DNA from: Alkalimonas delamerensis
GTDB lineage: Bacteria; Pseudomonadota; Gammaproteobacteria; Enterobacterales; Alteromonadaceae
Assembly (NCBI RefSeq): GCF_030717955.1
Contig: NZ_JAUZVY010000006.1
Coordinates: 1-64,000 of the forward strand
Length of the DNA stretch: 64,000 nucleotides
Reading direction: 5' to 3'
The notes under the pieces are model-generated. The model was not told the DNA's origin, made no database searches, and saw only the letters and a list, made by a program, of their open reading frames with translations. Position numbers and translations under genes: made by a program. Shown in pieces: positions 17,615 through 25,288 of this stretch; the first letter of the stretch is position 1, and each line of letters begins with the position of its first letter.

Positions 17615-18000
17615 CAGAACACACTCCAGGGGGCAACCAGGCGGCGACGTCGATACGGGGTTCGCCGGACGGTTTTCAATTCTTCTTCCAGCAGCACTTG
17701 ATCCGCTGCTCGCAGGGTTAAAGTTGCTTCATCCGGCCAGGACAGAGGTGCTTGCCAGCTGCCTTGCTGCTGCTTCGGCCAGCAGGTCAGTGACTCCTCG
17801 GCCAAAAACAGGCACAAGACCACAGCATCTGGACTGGACCAGTGCACCGTCAAGTCGCCTTGGCAGCGACCTCTGCTGTCGTTGGCAATACAGACCAAAG
17901 GGGTCACTGACCAGCATACGGCTTGCCGGCAAGCTTCCTCAGCCAAAGCGGCCAATGGGAGCAACAGCATCCATGCAAACTTCACTAGGTATCCTTTCAT
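17614..18000 (-). CDS. DUF3019 periplasmic protein
   Basis: 128 residues from the ATG at 18000, which overlaps the mipA stop codon by one base. A signal peptide (LLLPLAALA) precedes a domain with four or more cysteines (CRQAVCW, LVCIA, GRCQG, LCLF, LTCW) and a basic C-terminus (RRTPYRRRR). DUF3019 genes are commonly found next to RstA-like regulators in Shewanella-type bacteria, from memory. The paired cysteines fit an oxidised periplasmic fold; the function is unknown, but it may be a partner of the RstB-like sensor. Confidence 0.8.
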   Translation of the reverse strand: MKGYLVKFAWMLLLPLAALAEEACRQAVCWSVTPLVCIANDSRGRCQGDLTVHWSSPDAVVLCLFLAEESLTCWPKQQQGSWQAPLSWPDEATLTLRAADQVLLEEELKTVRRTPYRRRRLVAPWSVF

Positions 18001-18854
18001 CAGAGAAACCGGTAACTCCAGCCAATAAACCAACTGTGCTGGCTGGAGTCTTGCACCAGCGGACTTTGCGTCATGGCCGAGTCCAACCAGCGAAAGCGAT
18101 AAAACGCCATGATGCGCCAACCGGCCCGAACAGGCAACGACCAATGGAGTTCCACCTCGGGCTGCCAGCTGGCACTGGCCTGATAACGCGGCAGATAGCT
18201 GGCTTCATTGGCACCCAGGCCATAGTAAGTCTGCATCAACTGCTCACTTTTCCAGGACAAGGCCGTACCAAGGCGCCAGTCGCCAACCGCAGAAGGAAAA
18301 TGATAACCCATGGCCGCACGCAGCTCATGACCATGGTGTTGACCACTGATATCGGTCCAGGCATTGAGCCGCAGCATCCAGTTGTCAAACCAGGCATTAA
18401 ACTGCACACCACCATCCCAGGCGGTAGGACGACGCTGCACCTCCTGCACCGAGACAAATTCCAGATCTGCCCTCGAGTCTTGCATCACAGTGGGGGTATC
18501 TGCCACCATTGGATTAAAGCTGGGTAAGCGGGACAAGTGCCAACGGTAAAAGTAACCCGTTTCCGGATTTAGCCGGCTCACCAGACTGATGCTCCAGTTA
18601 GGCGATACATCCAGCCCGGCGCCAAGAATGCCATTGTCAAAGAACAACAACCGGCCGTAGTAACTGACATCTGGCATGATCAACAGAGGCATCGACTTGC
18701 CACCCACCAGTGGGCTGGAGCTTTGACCCGCCCCAAAGGCCAGCGCCAACTGCCAGCGGGATGCTTCGACATAGCCGTCATCGGTTTTCACCTTGTCCCC
18801 TGCCATCGCCATCGAAGAGAGCAAGAGTCCCAAAACGACCCAGATTTTTTTCAT
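18000..18854 (-). CDS. MipA/OmpV-family outer-membrane protein
   Basis: 284 residues from the ATG at 18854 with GGGAG about 9 bases upstream; the longer frame is rejected. A signal peptide (to about MAMA-G) is followed by beta strands with aromatic girdles and a C-terminal aromatic-hydrophobic end (IGWSYRFL) typical of outer-membrane barrels. Motifs such as 'LGAGLDVSPNWSISL' fit the MipA/OmpV family, whose founding member scaffolds murein enzymes MltA and PBP1B, while others are porin-like. First gene of the operon with DUF3019 and rstAB. A perfect 9-1-9 palindrome lies 17 bases before the start codon. Confidence 0.85.
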   Translation of the reverse strand: MKKIWVVLGLLLSSMAMAGDKVKTDDGYVEASRWQLALAFGAGQSSSPLVGGKSMPLLIMPDVSYYGRLLFFDNGILGAGLDVSPNWSISLVSRLNPETGYFYRWHLSRLPSFNPMVADTPTVMQDSRADLEFVSVQEVQRRPTAWDGGVQFNAWFDNWMLRLNAWTDISGQHHGHELRAAMGYHFPSAVGDWRLGTALSWKSEQLMQTYYGLGANEASYLPRYQASASWQPEVELHWSLPVRAGWRIMAFYRFRWLDSAMTQSPLVQDSSQHSWFIGWSYRFL

Positions 18855-18870
18855 GCCACACTGCTCCCAA

Positions 18871-18889
18871 TACACTCAACTTGAGTGTA
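18871..18889. promoter_or_regulatory. Perfect 19-base palindrome in front of mipA
   Basis: TACACTCAA-C-TTGAGTGTA is a perfect 9-base inverted repeat with a single central base, ending just upstream of the mipA ribosome binding site. It could be an operator for the RstA-like regulator or another dimeric factor, or a hairpin in the 5' leader. A second palindrome, CCCGGCCGGG, lies next to it at 18893-18902. Confidence 0.55.
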
Positions 18890-19040
18890 TCACCCGGCCG
18901 GGCCCGACAAAATACAGTTAACAATGTTTCACAATTTAGCCGCGCCTCACGACCTTCCCCCCCAAACAGGGACTGGGGCTAACAAGGCCGGAGCTTTGGG
19001 TATACACTGATAAAAAACACGCAACCCAACAGAAACGGCT

Positions 19041-20090
19041 ATGAATAAACGCAACTTTCTAAAACTTGGGCTTGGCTCGGCGCTGCTGCCTCTAATGACA
19101 AGCACCGGTCAGGCCGCCAGCCCACCTGTCAGCCCAGCAGCAATGCTGGCCATAGCGCTGAAGCCGGGCGATACCGTCGGTATTGTCAGCCCCTCGGCAG
19201 CGATCGCCAGCCGCCAGGAGGCGGACTTTGCCATCGAATCGATGCAAGCGTTGGGTTTTCGAGTCAAAAGCGGCCAGCACATGCGCAGCCGCCATGGTCA
19301 CCTGGCCGGGCAGGATGCAGATAGGGCTGCAGACTTTAATGCCATGTTTGCTGATCCGGAGGTCAAAGCCGTGATCTGCCTACGCGGCGGCTCTGGTGCC
19401 GCCCGTATTTTGCCACTGATTGACTATCGGCTGGTGCAAAACAACCCCAAGGTGGTGCTGGGATACTCCGATATCACAGCCATACACAGTGCACTGCATG
19501 CCAAAACGGGCCTGGTGACCTTTCATGGCCCCAATGGCAGCAGCCGTTGGCCTGACTTTAATGTGCAGCAATTTGAGCAGCTGTTTTTTAAACGTCAGTT
19601 GCTGCACTACCAAAATGAGCAGCGATCTGAGGACGATTTGATTGTTCGCAGCAACCGGACCAGCACCATTTTTGGTGGCAAGGCCACAGGCAAACTCTTG
19701 GGCGGCAACCTCACCGTACTGACATCCCTGGTAGGCACGCCTTACCTACCGGACTTTCGCAATGCCATCCTCTTTGTTGAAGACATCAATGAACCGCCCT
19801 ATAAAATCGATCGCATGCTCAGTACCCTGCGCCTTAGCGGTGCTCTGGCTCAGATCCGCGGCTTTATATTTGGCGACTGTGCCCGCTGCGAGCCCGGTGG
19901 CGGCTGGGGTAGTTTAACGCTGGATGACATTCTGGAGGATTACTTGCTGCCACTGCAGATCCCGGCTTACCGCGGCGCCATGATTGGCCATATTGCACGG
20001 CAATTCATAGTGCCGGTCGGGGGGCAGGTCGAGCTGGATGCAGATGCCGGCACTTTCCGCTTGCTGCAACCGGTATTGCAGCCGGCTTAA
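19041..20090 (+). CDS. Exported LD-carboxypeptidase (peptidase family S66)
   Basis: 349 residues. The S66 catalytic set is visible: nucleophile Ser in GYSDITAIH (about 142), Glu in VEDINEPPYKIDRML (about 252), and His in GAMIGHIA (about 316). It should cleave the terminal D-Ala from tetrapeptides during peptidoglycan recycling. The E. coli LdcA is cytoplasmic, but this protein starts with MNKRNFLKLGLGSALLPL, a signal peptide with a Tat-like pattern having only one clear KR instead of RR; export by Sec or Tat is therefore uncertain. Divergent from mipA, with its own promoter region. Confidence 0.9.
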   Translation: MNKRNFLKLGLGSALLPLMTSTGQAASPPVSPAAMLAIALKPGDTVGIVSPSAAIASRQEADFAIESMQALGFRVKSGQHMRSRHGHLAGQDADRAADFNAMFADPEVKAVICLRGGSGAARILPLIDYRLVQNNPKVVLGYSDITAIHSALHAKTGLVTFHGPNGSSRWPDFNVQQFEQLFFKRQLLHYQNEQRSEDDLIVRSNRTSTIFGGKATGKLLGGNLTVLTSLVGTPYLPDFRNAILFVEDINEPPYKIDRMLSTLRLSGALAQIRGFIFGDCARCEPGGGWGSLTLDDILEDYLLPLQIPAYRGAMIGHIARQFIVPVGGQVELDADAGTFRLLQPVLQPA

Positions 20091-20238
20091 CCGCGGCATT
20101 TGAATCCCATTCCGCTTCCGACTATGATAGGAAGCAGGTGTCAGCAAAGGCCATGATAAGTCGTTGTCGCTCCGAATCTTTCTTTGCCTGGCTCGTAACC
20201 AAGCCATTCAGGCCACGAGCCATAGATGAGCGTATTCC

Positions 20239-21273
20239 ATGAAAGAAAAAGCCACATCCTTTGATATTGCTTACTTGGCTGGTGTTTCACAGTCCACGGT
20301 GTCCCGGGCTTTACGCAATAGCCCTCAGGTCAATAAAGAGACTCGGGACAAAGTGCATGCCATCGCCAGACAGCTGAACTACAAAGTGGATAAAAATGCC
20401 AGCAATCTGCGCAAACAACGCAGCAGCACGCTGGCCTTGTTGCTGTTTGAAGACCCAACCACCGACGAGTCGCTAATCAACCCCTTCTTTTTATCCATGC
20501 TCGGCAGCATCACCCGCGCCTGCGCGCAGCGTGGGCAGGATTTACTGGTGTCCTTTCAGCAGCTCAGCGATGACTGGCATGCCGATTACGAAGACACGAA
20601 AAAAGCCGATGGCATCATTCTGCTGGGCTATGGCGATTACCAGGATTACGAAGAAAAACTAAACAAACTGCTGGCGCAGGAAACCCATTTTGTCTGCTGG
20701 GGGGCCGATGTCGAAGGCCACCCGGATTTTACCATTCGCAGCAACAACCGCCAGGGTGGTCGATTAGCGGGCGAGCATTTATTGGCTTTGGGCCACCAGC
20801 GCTTTGCCTTTATTGGCAATGCCTCAGCTGGCAGCCCTGAGTTTAATCAACGCTTTTTGGGCTTTAGCGATGCCCTGCAGCAAGCGGGCATCCGCCACAA
20901 CGCCATTGCTCAGTTCAATGCTATCTCAACGGAACAAGCAGGCCAACTGGCCGTGCAAAACCTGCTGGATAGCGGCGAGCAGGTCGATGCTATCTTTTGC
21001 GCCAGTGACTTAATTGCTATTGGGGTGATGCAGGGCATTCAAAAGCGCGGGCTGAGGGTACCGGACGATATTGCGGTGATGGGCTTCGATGATATTCCTG
21101 TGGCCTCCTACACCACGCCACCGCTTAGCACCATTCAACAAGACACCAGCCTGGCTGGTGAGATGCTGGTCGAAAACCTACTGCGGTTGGTCAACAACAA
21201 AGCCATTGAAACCAACCAGATTGAACCCAAAATTATAGTACGCCGCTCCTGCGGTACGCCTCCGAAAGGATAA
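20239..21273 (+). CDS. malR: LacI-family regulator of the maltodextrin locus
   Basis: 344 residues: LacI helix-turn-helix (IAYLAGVSQSTVSRALRN, about residues 10-27), hinge helix (NASNLRKQRSSTLALLLF), and periplasmic-binding-like effector domain with VMGFDDIPVASYTTPPLSTI. Its position at the edge of a starch/maltodextrin locus, and three palindromes upstream of the other units, make it the likely regulator; the effector would be maltose or a glucose derivative, as known for Alteromonadales MalR. The GTATTC half-site overlapping its own start region (20231-20238) is too weak to claim autoregulation. A strong hairpin follows. Confidence 0.88.
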   Translation: MKEKATSFDIAYLAGVSQSTVSRALRNSPQVNKETRDKVHAIARQLNYKVDKNASNLRKQRSSTLALLLFEDPTTDESLINPFFLSMLGSITRACAQRGQDLLVSFQQLSDDWHADYEDTKKADGIILLGYGDYQDYEEKLNKLLAQETHFVCWGADVEGHPDFTIRSNNRQGGRLAGEHLLALGHQRFAFIGNASAGSPEFNQRFLGFSDALQQAGIRHNAIAQFNAISTEQAGQLAVQNLLDSGEQVDAIFCASDLIAIGVMQGIQKRGLRVPDDIAVMGFDDIPVASYTTPPLSTIQQDTSLAGEMLVENLLRLVNNKAIETNQIEPKIIVRRSCGTPPKG

Positions 21274-21297
21274 CCAGGTTAGACTAGCTGGTAACCT

Positions 21298-21326
21298 AAG
21301 GGCTGCGCCAGAAGGCGCAGCCCTTC
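21298..21326 (+). terminator. Hairpin terminator between malR and the convergent GH13 gene
   Basis: GGGCTGCGCC (21300-21309) pairs perfectly with GGCGCAGCCC (21314-21323) around an AGAA loop. There is no long T-run; it probably serves both convergent genes. Confidence 0.7.
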
Positions 21327-21334
21327 GCCGGATA

Positions 21335-23065
21335 TTACCGCGATTGCAAGATGACCAGACCGTCGGTCGCCAGCAAACTGCCGTCCAGGTCAAAGCCCCA
21401 AGTGACTGACAACTCGCCGTAGGCAGCGATCACCGATGCGATATCGGCCGTTTCACCAGCCAGATTCAACACAAAGACCGAGCGGCTGTTATCCAGCTCC
21501 CGCACCACCGTCAAAATACCCTGCTGTGGCGATTGCACCTGGTACGAGCCCGCCAAACGCATTTCCGGCCGCTGCTTTTGCAGCTCGATCAGCAGACGGT
21601 GCAAGTTCCACAAGGAGTCCGGCTGTGCACGTTGTGCTTCCACTGTCCGATCGCCGACTGCCAACTGCTGCGTCAGGAAATCCGGCCACCAGGCATCAAA
21701 ATGGCGGCTGAATAAATCTTTTTGCTCTACCCAAGCCTTTTCTGCCTGGGTAAAGCCGGCCTGATGCCCTTGATCCCACAACATTGGCGCCCGCTTGTAA
21801 ACATCATGGCCACTTTTTAGCTGGGTCATGCCAATTTCTTCACCGTAGTAGATGTACTTGGTGCCCGGCGAGCTAAATAACAGCGCCGCCGCTTGTTTGG
21901 CTTTGGCCTGACTTTCCAGCAATTGAAAGCCAACTCTGTCCTGATCGTGATTGGTTAAAAAGGGCGTGAAGAAGGCCAGCGGTGCGCCCGACTCCAGGCG
22001 GCGCTGCACATTCTGCGCCAGTGGATGCAAAGCGCCATCTTCAGCCTGACCGGACTGCTGGCTCATGGTGCCAAACTGGGCTTCCGTGGCCAGCCCTTGC
22101 TGCAGCATATCCAGCACGATGTAACCAAACTCAAAATCAAAGCCCTGATCCAGCCCTTTGCCTTCACCCCAGTATTTGGCTGCCACCGGAATATCAACCC
22201 AGGCTTCGCCCACTAAGTAGGCTTCGGGGTTAACGCTTTTGACAAAGGCGTTGAAGTCTTTCCAGTAATCAATGGTCTCGGGCAAGTCGGCCTGGCCTTT
22301 CGGGCCGCGCTCTATCACAAAGCGCACCGCATCGAGCCGGAAGCCATCGACCCCTTTATCCAGCCAGAATTTAGCCATCCGTTTCATTTCTTCGATCACA
22401 TCCGGGTGCTCCAGATTCAGATCCGGCTGGGTGGCACCAAAGGCGGCGTAGTAGTACTCGCCCCGGGTCTCATCAAAATGCCAGACCGCTTCGGGCATAT
22501 CGTTATCCGACCAGGCATGGCCCCAGCCCTTGCCGGCTTCTGGCAGGCTTTCCCGCCAGATAAAGTAATCGCTGTACGGCTCAATGCGCTGGGCTGACTG
22601 CTTAAACCACTGGTGCTCACGGGAAATGTGGTTGATCACCAGATCCAGAATCACCCGGATACCGCGCTCTTCAGCTTGTTGCAAAAAGCGCTCGAAGTCG
22701 GCCATGGTGCCATAGTCCGATTCCACCTGATAAAACTCGGTAAAGTCATAGCCATGATAAGACGGCGCCTCAAACATCGGCGTTAGCCAGATGGCATCAA
22801 TGCCTAGCTCAGACAAATAAGGCAGTTTGGCGGTCATGCCATTAAAGTCGCCATGGCCATCACCGCTGGTATCGTAAAAACTACGCGGCCAGATTTGGTA
22901 GAAAACCGCATCGTCCCACCAGGGCGCTTCGGTCTGCTCGACAGGCGCTGCAGTTGGGGCTTGATAAGCCGACTCGGGTGCCGGCTGGCAAGCGCTGACC
23001 GCAGCCAGAGCGGTCGCCAGGCCAGCGGCCTTAAGCGTGGTAGAAAACCAGGGATTCAGTTGCAT
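21335..23065 (-). CDS. GH13 alpha-glucosidase/alpha-amylase lipoprotein
   Basis: 576 residues from the ATG at 23065 (AAGGA six bases upstream). A lipobox (AVSAC) makes it a lipoprotein. The GH13 catalytic barrel has the nucleophile Asp in GFRLDAVRF (about 245), acid/base Glu in VGEAW (about 287) and the third Asp in TNHDQDR (about 373); VILDLVINH is region I. Similarity is to oligo-1,6-glucosidase/maltodextrin glucosidase enzymes, so it probably trims oligosaccharides to glucose at the membrane. It starts 3 bases after the stop of the transporter gene, forming a two-gene operon likely controlled by the palindrome at 24638. Confidence 0.93.
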   Translation of the reverse strand: MQLNPWFSTTLKAAGLATALAAVSACQPAPESAYQAPTAAPVEQTEAPWWDDAVFYQIWPRSFYDTSGDGHGDFNGMTAKLPYLSELGIDAIWLTPMFEAPSYHGYDFTEFYQVESDYGTMADFERFLQQAEERGIRVILDLVINHISREHQWFKQSAQRIEPYSDYFIWRESLPEAGKGWGHAWSDNDMPEAVWHFDETRGEYYYAAFGATQPDLNLEHPDVIEEMKRMAKFWLDKGVDGFRLDAVRFVIERGPKGQADLPETIDYWKDFNAFVKSVNPEAYLVGEAWVDIPVAAKYWGEGKGLDQGFDFEFGYIVLDMLQQGLATEAQFGTMSQQSGQAEDGALHPLAQNVQRRLESGAPLAFFTPFLTNHDQDRVGFQLLESQAKAKQAAALLFSSPGTKYIYYGEEIGMTQLKSGHDVYKRAPMLWDQGHQAGFTQAEKAWVEQKDLFSRHFDAWWPDFLTQQLAVGDRTVEAQRAQPDSLWNLHRLLIELQKQRPEMRLAGSYQVQSPQQGILTVVRELDNSRSVFVLNLAGETADIASVIAAYGELSVTWGFDLDGSLLATDGLVILQSR

Positions 23066-23068
23066 CAC

Positions 23069-24574
23069 TTATCCTTTGACTGTTTTGCTGGTTCGAACAA
23101 AGAGCACATAGACAGCGGCGATCAAGTAACTGACCCCGCCCAGTGCCAACGCATAAATGGCCTCGCCGCCGAAGAAGTACTTCAGCAAGCTGCCCAAAAT
23201 GGCCGCCGCCAGTAGCTGCGGCAACACTATAAAGATGTTGAAGATGCCCATGTAAATGCCCATTTTGTGGGCTGGCAGGCTGTTCGACAGCATGGCGTAG
23301 GGCAAGGACAAAATCGAAGCCCAGGCAATGCCGATACCGATCATTGGCAACCACAACAGCGCAGGGTCTTGGATCCAGAAGAAGGAAAACAGCCCCAGGG
23401 CACCACAGGTCAAGTTAATACTGTGGGTACGCTGAGTGGTAATGCGGCGGGCCAGCCAGGGGATAATCAAGGCAGCGATAGCGGCAAAGCCGTTGTACAC
23501 CGCAAACAAGACACCAACCCAGTCTGCGCCGGTGTTGTAGGCCAGCGAGGTGGTGTCCGAAGTGCCATAGTGATGGCTGGTGACCGCGGCCGTGGTGTAA
23601 ATCCACATGGCAAAGAGTGGGAACCAGGAGAAAAATTGCACCACCGCCAATTGCTTCATGGTGCCCGGCATGGCGTAAAGGTCATCGATAATCTGCACCA
23701 GCATGTTGCGGTTATTCTGCTGCTTAAACCAGCTGGTCAGCCACTGCAGCACACCGAAGGAGGCAATGAGGGCGCCCAGCAAGTACAGGTTTTGATCCAG
23801 CTGTTGCAGGTAAACAAAAGCCCAGAAAGCCACCCCAATCACCACAGCCGCAGCGCCACTGGCCCAATAGTTATCGCGTACTTTGACTACTTCGACTTCC
23901 ACTGGGTTGGCCTGCTGCTCGGCCGCTTCAAAGGCCGCCAGCTGATCCGGGCTGTACTCTTTGCTGCGCAAAATGGTCCAACCGACCGCCAGGAACAGTA
24001 CCACACCACCGGCATAGAAGGAATAGACCACCGAGTCCGGGATCATGCCTTCCGGCGCAATGTTGGACACGCCAAACCAGTTGGTCATCATCCAGGGCAA
24101 CGCCGAGGCAACAACGGCGCCCACGCCAATAAAGAAGCTTTGCATGGCAAAACCCTGCGGCCGCTGCTTCTTGTTCAGGTTATCACCAACAAAGGCCCGG
24201 AACGGCTCCATGGTCACGTTAATGGCCGCGTCTAAAATCCACAGCATCATGGCCGCTACCCACAAATGCGGTGAGTTCGGCATAAAAATCAGCGCCAGGG
24301 TGGTAGCAATGGCGCCATACAGGAAGAAAGGACGACGACGGCCCAGTTTGGTCCAGGTTTTATCGCTAAAATGACCGACAATCGGCTGCACCAGCAAACC
24401 CGTTAACGGCGCTGCTACCCAGAGGATGGCAATCTGGTCCATCTCGGCGCCCAGGGTTTGGAAAATCCGGCTGACATTGCCATTTTGCAAGGCAAAGCCA
24501 AACTGAATGCCAAAAAAGCCCAGGCACATGTTCCAGATTTGCCAGAAACTAAGATCAGGTTTTTGTTGTTGCAT
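23069..24574 (-). CDS. GPH/MFS-family maltose (maltodextrin) transporter
   Basis: 501 residues with about 12 membrane helices and the GPH/sucrose-transporter signatures: WVAAPLTGLLVQPIVGHFSD, TWTKLGRRRPFF (loop 2-3) and LDAAINVTMEPFRAFVGD. It should be a cation-sugar symporter importing maltose or glucose oligomers through the inner membrane. A charged cytoplasmic loop lies at about 205-235. First gene of an operon with the GH13 lipoprotein gene. On the minus strand TTGTTG and TATCAA, 17 bases apart, make a weak promoter just downstream of the palindrome at 24638-24651. Confidence 0.9.
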   Translation of the reverse strand: MQQQKPDLSFWQIWNMCLGFFGIQFGFALQNGNVSRIFQTLGAEMDQIAILWVAAPLTGLLVQPIVGHFSDKTWTKLGRRRPFFLYGAIATTLALIFMPNSPHLWVAAMMLWILDAAINVTMEPFRAFVGDNLNKKQRPQGFAMQSFFIGVGAVVASALPWMMTNWFGVSNIAPEGMIPDSVVYSFYAGGVVLFLAVGWTILRSKEYSPDQLAAFEAAEQQANPVEVEVVKVRDNYWASGAAAVVIGVAFWAFVYLQQLDQNLYLLGALIASFGVLQWLTSWFKQQNNRNMLVQIIDDLYAMPGTMKQLAVVQFFSWFPLFAMWIYTTAAVTSHHYGTSDTTSLAYNTGADWVGVLFAVYNGFAAIAALIIPWLARRITTQRTHSINLTCGALGLFSFFWIQDPALLWLPMIGIGIAWASILSLPYAMLSNSLPAHKMGIYMGIFNIFIVLPQLLAAAILGSLLKYFFGGEAIYALALGGVSYLIAAVYVLFVRTSKTVKG

Positions 24575-24637
24575 TGTTATTCTCTAAAACCACTGTTGAT
24601 CTGTCTTTGATAACCCTATTATGGTGCAACAACAAGA

Positions 24638-24651
24638 TGAATACGTATTCA
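24638..24651. promoter_or_regulatory. Predicted MalR operator 1
   Basis: TGAATACGTATTCA, a perfect 14-base palindrome, 64 bases upstream of the transporter start codon. The same sequence recurs at 37173-37186 and, with one change, at 29717-29730, always upstream of maltodextrin genes. Confidence 0.8.
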
Positions 24652-24686
24652 AGCCAGCAAAAGTGTCATCTACTGGTGCAAAGACC

Positions 24687-25127
24687 CTACTGATCCGGCT
24701 GCAACTCAAACTGCCCCTGACCGGATCCCATCTCCACCGGTACTGAGAAGTGTTCGTGGATGATTTTCCAGCCATCAGGTTGCAGTTGCCAGCACTGAGT
24801 ACAGCGTAGCCAGCACAGATGCAATTGGCCTTGGTGGTCCGTGCCGCCGCCATAATTTAAGAAGTGGCAAAAAGCCAGTTCGGTATCGGCCTGCACTTCC
24901 AGCTGGTGTACTTCAAAGCGAAACTCACCGGGGCAGAACGTCATGCAGTGCTGCCAGTGCTGTTGATAGGCATCACGGCTTTGAAACTGCAGCGGCCCTA
25001 TCGCATCAAAAGCCCGAAGTGGCGGGCTGTAAAACTGCATAATGGCTTCGACATCTTTACGGGCTACCGCCTTACTCCAACTGTCTATCAACTGTCGGAT
25101 CTGCTTCGCATGCTCTTGATCGGTCAT
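24687..25127 (-). CDS. NTF2-like/SnoaL-type small protein
   Basis: 146 residues from the ATG at 25127 (GGAG six bases upstream; a GTG lies directly in front). The pattern IRQLIDSWSKAVARKDVEAIMQFYSP followed by a strand-rich half with WKIIHEHFSVP is typical of the NTF2/SnoaL/ketosteroid isomerase-like fold. Members have varied roles and the fold does not predict activity. No signal peptide. It sits between the transporter and GH31 genes but does not look sugar-related; it may have its own promoter in 25131-25235. Confidence 0.82.
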   Translation of the reverse strand: MTDQEHAKQIRQLIDSWSKAVARKDVEAIMQFYSPPLRAFDAIGPLQFQSRDAYQQHWQHCMTFCPGEFRFEVHQLEVQADTELAFCHFLNYGGGTDHQGQLHLCWLRCTQCWQLQPDGWKIIHEHFSVPVEMGSGQGQFELQPDQ

Positions 25128-25235
25128 CACGCTCTCCTATGAACTGCTTTTAAGGCTAGTCGGTTAAGGATGTCGTATTTCGACAAAAACGACAGAAAGA
25201 AGTGGTGAAAAGATGTAAGCGGACGTCTCAGAAAA

Positions 25236-25273
25236 CAAAAAACCAGCACCCGACCACTGTGCTGGTTTTTTTA
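25236..25273 (-). terminator. Rho-independent terminator after the GH31 gene
   Basis: AACCAGCAC (25241-25249) pairs with GTGCTGGTT (25259-25267), with T-runs on both sides when read in either direction. It follows the GH31 stop codon by about 16 bases. Confidence 0.88.
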
Positions 25274-25288
25274 CGGGAGAAATGGTGG

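Noticed and set aside
20226..20240. GTATTC half-site at the malR start as an autoregulatory operator
   Set aside because: Only one half of the palindrome is present; too weak to call.
23267..24235. 322-codon frame antisense to the sugar transporter gene
   Set aside because: Shadow of the minus-strand transporter gene; no recognisable protein features.
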